Origin: Chitinophagaceae bacterium
GTDB lineage: Bacteria > Bacteroidota > Bacteroidia > Chitinophagales > Chitinophagaceae
DNA: 64,000 nucleotides
Assembly (NCBI GenBank): GCA_014379345.1
Contig: JACMLY010000030.1
Location: 248,001-312,000, forward strand
Reading direction: 5' to 3'
The translations under genes were made by a program, and so were the position numbers. The notes beneath the pieces were generated by a model that saw nothing but the letters and a program-made list of their open reading frames with translations, had not been told where the DNA came from and did not search any database. Shown piece after piece: positions 46,397-55,310 of this stretch (the first letter of the stretch is position 1; each line of letters opens with the position of its first letter).

Positions 46397-48493
46397 ATGT
46401 ACTCATTGCCTCATAAAGTAATTGCCTTATCAGGTATCCTTACAATTTCTATTATTTTTCAAATCCGCTGTATTGCGCAAACGTCGTCTCCTGGTAACCG
46501 GCCAACTGATACTTCGAGGCTATTGGAGGAAGTTGTCTTTACCGGGCAGTACAAACCGCAGTCATTGAAACAATCCGTCTATAAAGTGCGCGTAATAAAC
46601 CAGGAACGGATTAAAATGCGTGGTGCAACAGATATTGCCGGAGTGCTGAACAACGAGGTCGGTATCAGGTTCAGCACTGATAACACACTAGGCGAAACGG
46701 ATGTGAACATTATGGGCATGAGTGGCCAGAATGTAAAGATCTTATTGGATGGAGTTCCCCTGGTGGATCGCGGCAGCACAAAGCAGAGCTTAAGTCAGAT
46801 CGACATCAATTCCATTGACCGCATCGAAATTGTGGAGGGTCCAATGAGTGTTGTATACGGAACCGATGCCCTTGCAGGGGTCATTAATATCATTACTAAA
46901 AAAAATAAGGCTGGCAATGACAATCTCACGATCACAGCCAGGATCCAGGAAGAAGGAACCGGCGAGTATTATACCCCCTTCAGCTCCGATGGCCAACATT
47001 ACGAAAACATCGGGATCAATTGGCAGCAGGGAAGATGGAATGCTTCAGGTTCCTTTACCCGAAATAATTTTGGTGGCTGGACTGGGAACGCGGCCTATCG
47101 GGCGCAGGAGGCAAAGCCGAAAGAACAAAATCTGATCGGAGCAACGCTTGGGTTCCGGCATAAGAACACAAATACGTGGTATCGCATGGATTATCTGAAT
47201 GAAGATATTTATGTAGCAGGTTCATTGAATACAAATAGCTACCGGGCGAAGGATCAGCATTATAAAACCAAGAGATTTACACACCAGTTGCAGAACGAAT
47301 GGCAAATGACAGATCATTTCAGGCTGAGTACTGCACTTTCATACCAGAACTACGAACGAAACACGGAAACTCATACGATCGATTATGTCAGCGGTACTAA
47401 AACGCCGTCTACTGATCCTGGTGAGCAGGATGTTTCTACATTCAAAACCCTTTTTGTCCGTACCACAGGTCAATGGTTGATCTCAGAAAAACTCAGTTTG
47501 CAGCCCGGCCTCGAATTAAAAACCGACCGTACCGCGGGAGAGCGGATAACAGGCTCTCCATCGATAACAGATTTTTCTGTTTTTGCGTCTGCCGAGATCA
47601 AACCCGTGAAGGGATTGAACATTCGCCCCGGCGCCCGGTTTAGTAAAAATTCTGTATATGATGCCCCTCCGGTCATTCCGTCGCTGAACACTAAAATCGC
47701 ACTGCATGAAAAATCTGATCTTAGATTGTCTTATGCCCACGGTTTCAGAGCACCGATACTGCGGGAACTTTATTTTTATTTTTTTGATGCAAATCATTCC
47801 ATACAAGGCAACACTTCATTAAAAGCAGAAAGCTCTAATAGTTATAACGCTTCGGTTACAAGACAATTCATTTCAACCGAAACCCTACAGTTTAGTTCAG
47901 CACTTTCGGGTTTCTATAACAGGTTCAGGAACAGAATAGCTCTTGCCTCGACATCAAACAATGTTTTTACCTATATTAATATTGAAAAATTCAGAACTGT
48001 GGGAAGTACGCTGGAAAATAATCTTTCCTGGAAAAATCTTTCAGCTACCCTCGGAGTTTCTTATATCGGCCGATATAATCTTTATTCTGAAGACAAAACC
48101 TTTCAGCAGGAAAATCTGCCGAAATTTGTATGGTCGCCCGAGGTTAGTAGCAATATCATTTTTAAGTTTCCAAAACTCCGGGCTGAAGCCGGCATCTTTT
48201 ATAAATTCACGGGCAGGCTTCCTTCCTACACAATAGCGTTTAATCAGTCAGGACAAACGGATGTTTACCTGATGCATTTGGATTCATATCATTGGGCCGA
48301 CATCAGTTTATCGAAAAATCTTTTTAAATTTTTTATCATCCAGACAGGCATCAAGAATTTGTTCGACGTTGTCAGGCTTGACAATAAGAATGCAGAAGCA
48401 GGTTCAATACATACCAATGGAGGTCCTCTACTTACGGCCTATGGCCGTTCTTTTTTTATCGGACTGAATTTTCAATGGAGTAGAAATAAATGA
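46397..48493 (+). CDS. TonB-dependent receptor, HmuR-like
   Basis: Receptor of 698 residues with a signal peptide (HKVIALSGILTISIIFQIRCIAQ), plug domain (LLEEVVFTGQYKPQSL, GATDIAGVLNNEVGIRFS, MGMSGQNVKILLDGVPLVDR, GPMSVVYGTDALAGVINIIT) and a barrel ending in IGLNFQWSRNK. There is no leading carboxypeptidase-like domain. The downstream HmuY-type lipoprotein 53 bases away strongly suggests haem import in the HmuR/HmuY manner. The NPDL/His motif typical of haem receptors was not clearly found, so the substrate remains inferred. Confidence 0.9.
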   Translation: MYSLPHKVIALSGILTISIIFQIRCIAQTSSPGNRPTDTSRLLEEVVFTGQYKPQSLKQSVYKVRVINQERIKMRGATDIAGVLNNEVGIRFSTDNTLGETDVNIMGMSGQNVKILLDGVPLVDRGSTKQSLSQIDINSIDRIEIVEGPMSVVYGTDALAGVINIITKKNKAGNDNLTITARIQEEGTGEYYTPFSSDGQHYENIGINWQQGRWNASGSFTRNNFGGWTGNAAYRAQEAKPKEQNLIGATLGFRHKNTNTWYRMDYLNEDIYVAGSLNTNSYRAKDQHYKTKRFTHQLQNEWQMTDHFRLSTALSYQNYERNTETHTIDYVSGTKTPSTDPGEQDVSTFKTLFVRTTGQWLISEKLSLQPGLELKTDRTAGERITGSPSITDFSVFASAEIKPVKGLNIRPGARFSKNSVYDAPPVIPSLNTKIALHEKSDLRLSYAHGFRAPILRELYFYFFDANHSIQGNTSLKAESSNSYNASVTRQFISTETLQFSSALSGFYNRFRNRIALASTSNNVFTYINIEKFRTVGSTLENNLSWKNLSATLGVSYIGRYNLYSEDKTFQQENLPKFVWSPEVSSNIIFKFPKLRAEAGIFYKFTGRLPSYTIAFNQSGQTDVYLMHLDSYHWADISLSKNLFKFFIIQTGIKNLFDVVRLDNKNAEAGSIHTNGGPLLTAYGRSFFIGLNFQWSRNK

Positions 48494-48546
48494 CAATCAG
48501 TAAATATTTTTTTAGCTAAAAACAAAAAGACATCTAAAATTGGAAT

Positions 48547-49602
48547 ATGAAGAACAGATTTCTTTTCATGGCTGTGTGTGTGTTTACGGCGGTTATTGCG
48601 TCCTGTAAAAAAACGGCAGATATTGTCGTTATCGTTCCACCCCCGACGGATGTAAAGACCCAGACCCTAAGTGGCGGCGCCGGCGGTTCCAATGCCCCCA
48701 ATTCGGTATTCATAGACATGAGCAACGCGAGGCAGGATTCCGTTCCGAGAGCGTCATGGGACCTTGCCTTTTACGGCGGCGCCGATTTTCGGGTGACCCT
48801 TAACTTTACCTCGGGTGCCGGTGTGAAAATTACCAATAAGAATGATCTTATGCAGGTAGGCGCTGCGGATACTATTGGATTAACATTGTCAACCAGTCAG
48901 CTGGATCCTCAACCAGGCGATCTTGCCTATTTCGATGACCTATCGGGTGATATCGGTAAGACTGTGATCCCTGCCATTTCGGCGACAGATGCAGAGAATA
49001 AAGTGATCATCCTGAATAGAGGAGCAGTGGGCGGGATCGCTCCACGGCCATGGATCAAACTGAGGATTCTACGGAATAGCAGCGGCGGATATACGCTTCA
49101 TTACGCAGGGATTAAAGAGACTACGATACGCACGGTCAATATTCCGAAAGATGCAGAGTACAATTTCAAATTCGTTTCGCTCAATAATGGTGGATCTCTC
49201 GTTAATGTGGAACCTGAAAAAACCGCATGGGATTTTGAGTGGACATATTCCATTTATAAGGCGAACTTTGGCGGTGGCGATGTACCTTATCCTTTTTCAG
49301 ATATCGTTGCCATCAATACATTAGGCGGCGTTCAGGTTGCTCAGGTTATGACCAGTACCGTATCATTTGCCGATTATAAAGAAGCCAATATTACAGGCAC
49401 CAGCTTCAGTAATAATCGTTGGGTTATCGGCAGCAATTGGAGAGCTACTACGGGAACGGTTGGCGTTAGAACAGACCGGTTTTATGTATTGAAAGATCCA
49501 ACAGGGAATGTATACAAATTAAGGTTTATAAGTTTTCATGCGAGCGATGGCGGTGTTCGGGGGTATCCTGTTGTTGAATACAAATTGGTGAAACCAGGAT
49601 AA
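48547..49602 (+). CDS. HmuY-family lipoprotein
   Basis: Lipoprotein of 351 residues with leader MKNRFLFMAVCVFTAVIASC. The domain shows HmuY repeats: DSVPRASWDLAFYGGADFRVTLN and later NVEPEKTAWDFEWTYSIYK, each with a W-D-(L/F) core typical of this fold. HmuY takes haem from host or environmental proteins and passes it to a TonB receptor; here the receptor is directly upstream on the same strand. Known HmuY uses a pair of histidine ligands; the equivalent residues could not be placed, so the ligand could also be another tetrapyrrole. Confidence 0.85.
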   Translation: MKNRFLFMAVCVFTAVIASCKKTADIVVIVPPPTDVKTQTLSGGAGGSNAPNSVFIDMSNARQDSVPRASWDLAFYGGADFRVTLNFTSGAGVKITNKNDLMQVGAADTIGLTLSTSQLDPQPGDLAYFDDLSGDIGKTVIPAISATDAENKVIILNRGAVGGIAPRPWIKLRILRNSSGGYTLHYAGIKETTIRTVNIPKDAEYNFKFVSLNNGGSLVNVEPEKTAWDFEWTYSIYKANFGGGDVPYPFSDIVAINTLGGVQVAQVMTSTVSFADYKEANITGTSFSNNRWVIGSNWRATTGTVGVRTDRFYVLKDPTGNVYKLRFISFHASDGGVRGYPVVEYKLVKPG

Positions 49603-49733
49603 TCGCAATACCCCTCTTGTGCAATAAGCCGTATATAGATCTTCGGTTTTGGCAAGTTAAAAACTTTTTATTGGAAGTCTTCAGGAATAGACCCGCTTAG
49701 ATTGATCAAGGCGTTTTTTATATGTTTAATTCA

Positions 49734-49820
49734 GGAGAGGTGCCAGAGCGGTCGAATGGGACGGTCTCGAAAACCGTTGTATGGGCAACTGTACCGAGGG
49801 TTCGAATCCCTCCCTCTCCG
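49734..49820 (+). tRNA. tRNA-Ser (anticodon CGA)
   Basis: 87 bases. Acceptor arms GGAGAGG and CCTCTCC pair perfectly, with discriminator G at 49820. The anticodon stem ACGGT/ACCGT holds the loop CTCGAAA, so the anticodon is CGA, reading UCG. The long variable arm (TTGTATGGGCAACTGTAC) and the GGTTCGAATCC T-loop identify a class II serine tRNA. CCA is not encoded. Accessory genes follow directly. Confidence 0.97.
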
Positions 49821-49919
49821 CTTTAAAGGTAATCAGAATGCTTACCTGTTGTGGTTTGGGGTCTGAAAGGGGTGGACATGGAGCAAAAAGGGGAGTAATA
49901 CTTTTAAACACAAGTAACG

Positions 49920-50501
49920 ATGCTGGCCTATTGTCCTAGTTGTCGAAGTATTTTTATGTCTTTTATTACCTTCATTGGTGCAGAGGCATACATCTCGGGT
50001 GTTGTTCTCGAATGTTCTGTTTGTGGATTCCCTGGAGCGCAATCATTAAATGGGCATTTCTCATTTGACGGGGAAGGCATGGCGACGCTGATAGCGGGTC
50101 CGGAGTTTACAAAAGAAGCGATCGAACAACTGAAAAATATTATCCAAAAGGCAAAGGCACAAAAACTAACACCAGATGAGGTTAAAACCGAGGTCGCTAG
50201 GGTCAATCCTAAGTTGGCAGACTTCATTCCTAAAGATTTTGCAGACCTTGTAGGATTTCTGACCTTCGTTATAGCTTTGCTTACATATCTAAGCAATTCT
50301 AATCCTACAATAATCAATAACACCCACAATAATTATTATCATCCGCCCCAACTTGATACTAATTATTATCAACCAGCGAAACCAGCGAAACCTGATTCAG
50401 TCCGTTATCGAACACCAATTTCAAAGGACGTAAGGGAACCAAAAAGTAAGGATTCCAGTTTCTTAGCGAACAAAAAAGATCGAAAGAAAAGAAAGCTATA
50501 A
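49920..50501 (+). CDS. Zinc-ribbon-like membrane protein, unknown function
   Basis: Protein of 193 residues, not recognised. CPSC (Cys5, Cys8) and CSVC (Cys32, Cys35) form a possible zinc ribbon at the N-terminus. A helical segment follows (TKEAIEQLKNIIQKAKAQKL), then a single hydrophobic helix (FADLVGFLTFVIALLTYLS, near 115) and a polar, proline-rich, strongly basic tail (KDRKKRKL). The build suggests a signal-anchored sensor. It starts 100 bases past the tRNA gene, in accessory DNA. Confidence 0.65.
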   Translation: MLAYCPSCRSIFMSFITFIGAEAYISGVVLECSVCGFPGAQSLNGHFSFDGEGMATLIAGPEFTKEAIEQLKNIIQKAKAQKLTPDEVKTEVARVNPKLADFIPKDFADLVGFLTFVIALLTYLSNSNPTIINNTHNNYYHPPQLDTNYYQPAKPAKPDSVRYRTPISKDVREPKSKDSSFLANKKDRKKRKL

Positions 50502-50696
50502 TTTGTTTTTATGCAGCTGGTTAAGTTTGCCAATTATAATAATTCCGATTACAAGGATTATTGTAGCAATAAAGAACGTATCTAGGCTAATTCGGCCAGT
50601 TGCAAATAGAGTGATGTTAGAAGCTAAAAACAGAAAGTAGGTGAATACACTACGTTTATTTTTATGTAATCTACGACGCTTTCGTAGATTAAACAA
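50496..50696 (-). CDS. Possible small two-helix membrane protein
   Basis: Protein of 66 residues: a basic start (MFNLRKRRRLHKNKRS) and two hydrophobic helices (VFTYFLFLASNITLFATG and FFIATIILVIGIIIIG). Codons and hydrophobicity make it plausible, but the six-base overlap with the convergent neighbour and lack of any recognised relative leave it uncertain. Confidence 0.4.
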   Translation of the reverse strand: MFNLRKRRRLHKNKRSVFTYFLFLASNITLFATGRISLDTFFIATIILVIGIIIIGKLNQLHKNKL

Positions 50697-50741
50697 GACT
50701 TTATTTTAAAACTAGCAAAGGTTTAGTTTTTAATTTAAGAC

Positions 50742-50960
50742 ATGCAACGTATCCCTATCATCTTCGAACATAAAGGCAAACAATATTCAGGTATCCTGTT
50801 ACCTGTCCAGGGCGTCGGTCATTCGTCTGTATGGCATTTGATGATCAATAATTACTACTTCGGAAGTCTACGCTATACTGATCGATGGATCTTTGACAGC
50901 AATAAGATGCCGGAGATTGCGGATTTTTTGGGGGATTATGTTATTGCGTGGTATCAGTAA
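50742..50960 (+). CDS. Small conserved-looking protein, unknown
   Basis: Protein of 72 residues: MQRIPIIFEHKGKQYSGILL, then VWHLMINNYYFGSLRYTDRW and a final DYVIAWYQ. Its strand-like pattern and aromatic spacing resemble a small domain family seen in Chitinophagaceae, but I cannot name a function. It precedes the hicAB pair by about 200 bases. Codon use matches its neighbours. Confidence 0.6.
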   Translation: MQRIPIIFEHKGKQYSGILLPVQGVGHSSVWHLMINNYYFGSLRYTDRWIFDSNKMPEIADFLGDYVIAWYQ

Positions 50961-51043
50961 AACTCATAGAGCATCCTTCGTGCCTTTGTTAAAAACTGAC
51001 CGGTGTTCGACAAATTTTGTTTTGTTCCAGAAAAGTATTAAAT

Positions 51044-51064
51044 TGCAACTGAAATTTAGTTGCA
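51044..51064. promoter_or_regulatory. Probable HicB operator in the hicAB promoter
   Basis: TGCAACT (51044-51050) and AGTTGCA (51058-51064) are perfect inverted half-sites with a 7-base spacer, 92 bases before hicA. It overlaps a TAAATTG sequence that could be a -7 box. HicB proteins with ribbon-helix-helix domains bind such sites, so autoregulation is likely; binding is inferred. Confidence 0.6.
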
Positions 51065-51155
51065 CTCGGAATGTGGATTCGCTGCACGGTTCTCAACTTA
51101 AAAAAAGCAAAGACTATGCACAACAGTACCAGAATCACTCAAACACGTTCACGAA

Positions 51156-51419
51156 ATGAGCAAAGATCAAAAGTTAGTAAATCGATTACTTTCAACTCCC
51201 CGGGATTTTACTTGGGATGAGTTAATAAAGTTATTGTCTGTATATGGTTATACAGAAGCTAAGAAGGGGAAAAGCGGGGGCTCTAGGAGAAAATTTATCG
51301 ATGATAAAAAAAATGTCATCAATCTTCATAAGCCACATCCTTCTAATATTTTAAAAACTTACGCGATCAAAGACGTGATTGCGCATTTAAAGGAAAAAGG
51401 ACACATAAAAGATGAATGA
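51156..51419 (+). CDS. hicA: HicA-family mRNA interferase toxin
   Basis: Small double-stranded-RNA-binding-fold RNase of 87 residues that should cut mRNA. Family marks are DFTWDELIKLLSVYGYTEAK followed by KSGGSRRKFIDDKKNVINL and the LHKPHPSNILKTYAIKDV block. The usual catalytic His in GxHHxF is replaced by Arg-Arg in GGSRRKF, though a His in LHKPHPSN remains; this branch is known among Bacteroidota. The hicB gene follows with an eight-base overlap, so toxin and antitoxin are co-translated. Confidence 0.88.
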   Translation: MSKDQKLVNRLLSTPRDFTWDELIKLLSVYGYTEAKKGKSGGSRRKFIDDKKNVINLHKPHPSNILKTYAIKDVIAHLKEKGHIKDE

Positions 51420-51783
51420 CATCTTACAATACAAAGGATATTACGCTGTGGTTCATTTTAGTGCAATAGACGAGGTATTTCATGGTAAGATTTTAGGAAT
51501 TGACGATTTGGTCATTTTCGAAGGATCATCAGTGCGTGAACTTAAAAAGGCATTTCATGAAGCTGTTGACGATTATTTGGAAACCTGTGCATCGATAGGC
51601 AAAGAGCCGAACAAGACTTACAAAGGGTCTTTTAATGTCCGAATCCCCACAGATCTACATAAGCAGGCAGCTCAGTTTGCAGCACTTTACAACATGTCTC
51701 TTAATGACTTTGTCAGAGTTGCAATTCACTTTGCGCTGGTAAATGAGCAAAAGTTGCATAAGGAACTGCTTGTTGAAGCCTAA
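51412..51783 (+). CDS. hicB: HicB-family antitoxin with ribbon-helix-helix domain
   Basis: Protein of 123 residues. The N-terminal half (YKGYYAVVHFSAIDEVFHGK, ELKKAFHEAVDDYLETCASI) is the RNase-H-like fold that sequesters HicA. The C-terminal SFNVRIPTDLHKQAAQFAAL and NMSLNDFVRVAIHFAL form a ribbon-helix-helix DNA-binding domain. It should neutralise HicA and repress its own promoter, where an inverted repeat lies at 51044. It overlaps hicA by eight bases. Confidence 0.92.
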   Translation: MNDILQYKGYYAVVHFSAIDEVFHGKILGIDDLVIFEGSSVRELKKAFHEAVDDYLETCASIGKEPNKTYKGSFNVRIPTDLHKQAAQFAALYNMSLNDFVRVAIHFALVNEQKLHKELLVEA

Positions 51784-51814
51784 GTACTTAATTTCCCAAA
51801 TTTGCTTAATACAA

Positions 51815-51845
51815 AAAAGGCCAGGGTCAGCGTCCCGGCCTCAAT
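51815..51845 (-). terminator. Terminator for the TPR gene
   Basis: GGCC-A-GGG and CCC-GGCC form a stem at 51819-51840. On the minus strand it is followed by a TTTTTT run. It lies 160 bases past the TPR gene stop. Confidence 0.65.
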
Positions 51846-52002
51846 CATTGATGATCTAAGAGCTCTATGAAGTAAAGGTACTTTCAACCACTTGTTTCGT
51901 ACTCGTTAAAACACGGCAAGTTTGTTTTTTTTCTCTATGAAGAATGGTGACAAAAATTCTCCCAAAGCGGATATATCGTAGGTGGAGATCAAAAAAGTGT
52001 TG

Positions 52003-53439
52003 TCAAGTAGTACTCGGTTGTTCCTCAAGTTCAGCAATAGTCTTTTTTGCTGCAGCAAGTCTTATTTTTTTGTTCTTCTCTTGCAAGAGTGTTATCATCC
52101 ATTTTTCCAGATAATGATGAAAGGGGACAATTATGGCAGCCACACAAACCATAGCCAATAATATGAGTACAGGTGAATGATGAGTGACGCGCGCTAAGAA
52201 AGGATGAATTAAAAGATTAATAAACTCAAAAGTTACTAATAGTGCCACGACTCCGAGCAACCTAATCACCTTTAAACTAACAATGGTAGTCTGACTTAGT
52301 AGAAGATAAATAATAAAAAAAGAAATGGCCCCGACGGCAATGGCAGCATATTGCAGATTCTGTATTCGAATGCGCTTCTCTTCCTCGCGTTGAGTGTTCA
52401 ACTCTCGCTGTCTTTCGTATTCATTGTAGGTAAGTGTCTGAATCGCTTTGCTGGTTTTCGAGTTCAACAAACTATCTCTCAATCTAGCCTCCAGTTTCAA
52501 ATATTTTACTGCCAGACGATCATCTTTGCCTTCATACATAGAAGCAACGTTTCTATAAATGGTTAATTTAACTCTATTTAGATCCGGATTGGACTCTAAA
52601 GCCTTATTATAATATACAAAGGCAGAGTCGGTGTTTCCTCTATCCTTAAAAATATCAGCTATCCCAGAATATGAAAGTAATAAGACAAATAGATTCCATT
52701 TTCTATCGTCCAACTTTGCATATTCAATGCTTTTTTGATAATAAGGAATTGCAATATTTATATGGCCTAGTTGATAATTGACCTTGCCCAATCCGTATAA
52801 GGAAAAAGCATACATCGCATCGGGTGCTTCTTTAGATTGATTGCTGAGTTCATGTCCTTTTTGAAAGTACGTTAATGCAGAATCGGGGATTGCAAGTTGA
52901 ATATAATAATAACCAATGCTATTTGCCGAGGTTAATAGCCAAAATTTGTCGCCACAATTCCTATAAATGTAATAGGCTCTTTTCTCATAAATCACTGCTT
53001 GTTCAAAATCTTCTAAATCATCGTATGTTCCTGAGATACCAGACAGAGCGATAGCTATGTCGAGTGAGTCGTTAGACTCTTCCATCATTTGCAAAAACGC
53101 AAAATCGATCTCCAATCGCTTAGGGTAATTTCCGATTAACTGATAAGCCAAGCTTAAGGCAGAAAGACTGTTTGCCAAATGTTTTTTAGAATTTAAAGAA
53201 TTTGCTAGTTTCTTTGATTCTAATGCATACAGTAAAGCGCTATCTGCATTATTCGCATGGAAGTAGAAAATGGAAAGCTTAAACAGAATATTGTGAGTAA
53301 CTGTGTCCTCTTTTGAAACCGTTAATTCTTTAAGTAAACTATCTCTTTTTTGTTGCGAAAATACTGTAAGACAAACAACCAGTAAAATTAGCGGAAGTAG
53401 CAAAAACAATTTTAGAAAGCGCAAAGTCAACTTCCACAT
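52003..53439 (-). CDS. TPR membrane protein without kinase domain
   Basis: Protein of 478 residues. A signal peptide or anchor (LFLLLPLILLVVCLTVFS) leads to about seven TPR-like repeats (SALSLAYQLIGNYPKRLEID, YYIQLAIPDSALTYFQKGHE). Near residue 355 a coiled coil begins, followed by about four transmembrane helices and a basic coiled tail. The build is like the sensor half of Bacteroidota TPR kinases such as the one at 33173, but no kinase or DNA-binding domain follows. It may be a decayed or truncated sensor, or work with a separate partner. Confidence 0.75.
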   Translation of the reverse strand: MWKLTLRFLKLFLLLPLILLVVCLTVFSQQKRDSLLKELTVSKEDTVTHNILFKLSIFYFHANNADSALLYALESKKLANSLNSKKHLANSLSALSLAYQLIGNYPKRLEIDFAFLQMMEESNDSLDIAIALSGISGTYDDLEDFEQAVIYEKRAYYIYRNCGDKFWLLTSANSIGYYYIQLAIPDSALTYFQKGHELSNQSKEAPDAMYAFSLYGLGKVNYQLGHINIAIPYYQKSIEYAKLDDRKWNLFVLLLSYSGIADIFKDRGNTDSAFVYYNKALESNPDLNRVKLTIYRNVASMYEGKDDRLAVKYLKLEARLRDSLLNSKTSKAIQTLTYNEYERQRELNTQREEEKRIRIQNLQYAAIAVGAISFFIIYLLLSQTTIVSLKVIRLLGVVALLVTFEFINLLIHPFLARVTHHSPVLILLAMVCVAAIIVPFHHYLEKWMITLLQEKNKKIRLAAAKKTIAELEEQPSTT

Positions 53440-53579
53440 TTAAGAAGTTTTTTAAGAGAATTGGTGAAAAGATTTGGCGTATTAAATATACGATTATATG
53501 TATTGGCTGTTAGCCAATTGTGGAAGCACCAAAATTAATATCTACCGAAGCTACTTTGATTACCCTGAGAGTAGGCGTC

Positions 53580-53828
53580 TTATTTCTTTTTGACTGCTCC
53601 TTTAATTCTGCTGCTATCCATATCCCTGGGTTTGCCTGAAGCGTTCAATTCAACCTTTTCTTTCGTTTTAGAAATATGTTTCTTTTCAATACTTTCTGAA
53701 ACCTTTATCTGATTGCCCAGGCTCTTAGCGTATTCACTTTTTAGGATAAACTCAGATCCTTTTTTTCTCAGAATCTGGTTTGCCCTATCAAAAAAATCTT
53801 CATTGGCCTTTACTGTAACTTTTGCCAT
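53580..53828 (-). CDS. Small phage-type protein next to capsid remnant
   Basis: Basic protein of 82 residues: KVTVKANEDFFDRANQILRK, then KKGSEFILKSEYAKSLGNQI and a lysine-rich tail. The KA-x(3)-F-x-x-A...KKGSEF-x-L pattern resembles the small proteins coded just after major capsid genes in HK97-type phages. Here it lies 48 bases after the broken capsid C-terminus, in the expected order and strand, so it is probably part of the same prophage remnant. Confidence 0.55.
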   Translation of the reverse strand: MAKVTVKANEDFFDRANQILRKKGSEFILKSEYAKSLGNQIKVSESIEKKHISKTKEKVELNASGKPRDMDSSRIKGAVKKK

Positions 53829-53875
53829 GTAATAAAATTTAAAAGGGACAGACTCTTCCCTCCCTTTAGTTATAA

Positions 53876-54190
53876 TTAAGCGACATTTCCTAAATCACCA
53901 TAGATGAAATAGTCCGATCCGAAAACCGGGAACGCTACTCTTTCTTCTACACGAACAGTAACCTTGTTCTCTCTCACGTTCGTGCCATCCTCCCGGAAAA
54001 TTCCACTCTAGGAGCATCCCGAATAAGAAGCATTGCGCCTTGGACAAAATCACCAACAAGAAATTTATCAACTGTCTGGGCAGTAGTACGAGATACCGGA
54101 ACACCTGCAATTCGAAGTATGCCTTCAGGAGACAGCGTTACTATTCCAGGAAGGTCATACTCTCCGGATCCTGCAGCTGCGCAATAACAC
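53876..54190 (-). pseudogene. C-terminal remnant of an HK97-type major capsid protein
   Basis: Two adjacent frames spell the end of a capsid protein. The first (about 54190 down to 53997) reads GEYDLPGIVTLSPEGILRIA, GVPVSRTTAQTVDKFLVGDF, VQGAMLLIRDAPRVEFS. After a one-base shift near 53996 the second reads EDGTNVRENKVTVRVEERVA and FPVFGSDYFIYGDLGNVA to a TAA stop. LVGDF, VEFS-x-EDGTN and VRVEERVAF are hallmark capsid phrases. Upstream of 54190 the frame fails. This is a decayed prophage end; no integrase or other head gene remains. Confidence 0.82.
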
Positions 54191-54515
54191 TACACTCAAT
54201 GTTGGCATTAGTGTTTTTAATTTCAAAGCATTTCGATAAAATTCCCAAATAAAAAAATTACCGGCAACAATCTTTTAAAGTTTTGGCAGCTATACATCGT
54301 CCTTTATTTATGGGATCATTAAGCCAGCGATCAAACATAAACACCCAACCCTCTTACTGCAGAGGAAGGAATTCGTACTTTTTTCTAAGGACAAACTAAA
54401 TCTTTCAGACCTAAAACAAACAAAAAAAAGTTGTCGTTTAACGATGGGGAAAATTTATGAAATTGCTACCCATCTTTAAATAGTACTTTCAACTTTTTAT
54501 CATAAAAACATCAAT
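54191..54515. other. Gap of 325 bases, likely eroded phage or spacer DNA
   Basis: No intact gene, tRNA or strong hairpin is seen. It separates the capsid remnant from the SDR gene. Confidence 0.5.
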
Positions 54516-55277
54516 ATGCGATTCAGGGACAAAGTTGCTATTGTAACAGGTGCAGGGCAGGGGATAGGCTATGAGATTTGTAAAGATCTTGCAAAAGAAG
54601 GCGCTCATGTTTTATTAAATGATCTTGATGTTTCTTTGGCAGAAAAAGCAGTTGCCCGGATAAAACGGGAAACCACGGGAGATAGTTTATCATTTCCCGG
54701 AGATGCCAGTGATACAGGATTTATCAATTCAATGGTAAGCGCAGCGGTGTCAAAGTTTGGTCAATTGGATATTGTGATCGCCAATGCCGGTATCACTTTA
54801 TTCGGCGATTTCTTTACCTATCCGCCTGAATCATTTTATCGGGTAATGCAGGTAAATCTTGGCGGTACATTCTTCCTGGCCCAGGCTGCTGCCACTCAAA
54901 TGAGACAACAGACGTCGGGAGGTTCTATCTTGTTTACTTCTTCCGTAACCGGCCACCAGGCTCACAAAGATCTGGCAGCTTATGGCATGAGCAAGGCGGC
55001 AATCGAAATGCTGGCGAAGAACCTGGTCATAGAACTTTCGCAGTTCGGGATCAATGTGAACACCATTGCTCCAGGCGCCACACTAACACAACGCACATTA
55101 GACGATCCGCTTTATGAAAAAGTCTGGTCTCAGATTACTCCAATGGGAAGGCCTGCCCGGGTTGACGATATTGCACATGCGGCCTTATTCCTTGTATCGG
55201 ACGAAGCCAGGCATATAACAGGACAGAATTTAATAGTAGACGGAGGATGGACCTGCATCAGCCCATCACCTTATTAA
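54516..55277 (+). CDS. SDR-family oxidoreductase
   Basis: Classical short-chain dehydrogenase of 253 residues. The NAD(P)-binding TGAGQGIGYEICKDL motif (residues 10-24), the NAG motif in VIANAGI and the catalytic YGMSKAA with a preceding Ser in TSSVTGHQ are all present. The C-terminal GQNLIVDGGWT is typical. Members reduce ketones or oxidise alcohols (for example 3-oxoacyl or sugar substrates); the substrate is not fixed. It stands alone before a long palindrome. Confidence 0.92.
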   Translation: MRFRDKVAIVTGAGQGIGYEICKDLAKEGAHVLLNDLDVSLAEKAVARIKRETTGDSLSFPGDASDTGFINSMVSAAVSKFGQLDIVIANAGITLFGDFFTYPPESFYRVMQVNLGGTFFLAQAAATQMRQQTSGGSILFTSSVTGHQAHKDLAAYGMSKAAIEMLAKNLVIELSQFGINVNTIAPGATLTQRTLDDPLYEKVWSQITPMGRPARVDDIAHAALFLVSDEARHITGQNLIVDGGWTCISPSPY

Positions 55278-55310
55278 TATATTCGAAACAATCCATTGTA
55301 CGTCAAGAAT

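Noticed and set aside
46309..46413. Short frame of about 34 codons before the TonB receptor
   Set aside because: No ribosome-binding site or known pattern; overlaps the next gene start region.
53895..54110. A 71-residue open frame inside the capsid remnant
   Set aside because: It is one shifted frame of the broken capsid gene, not a separate protein.
49734..54190. Attachment-site duplication of the tRNA-Ser 3' end
   Set aside because: Only an 8-9 base CCCTCCCT match near 53858 was seen, too short to call an att site.
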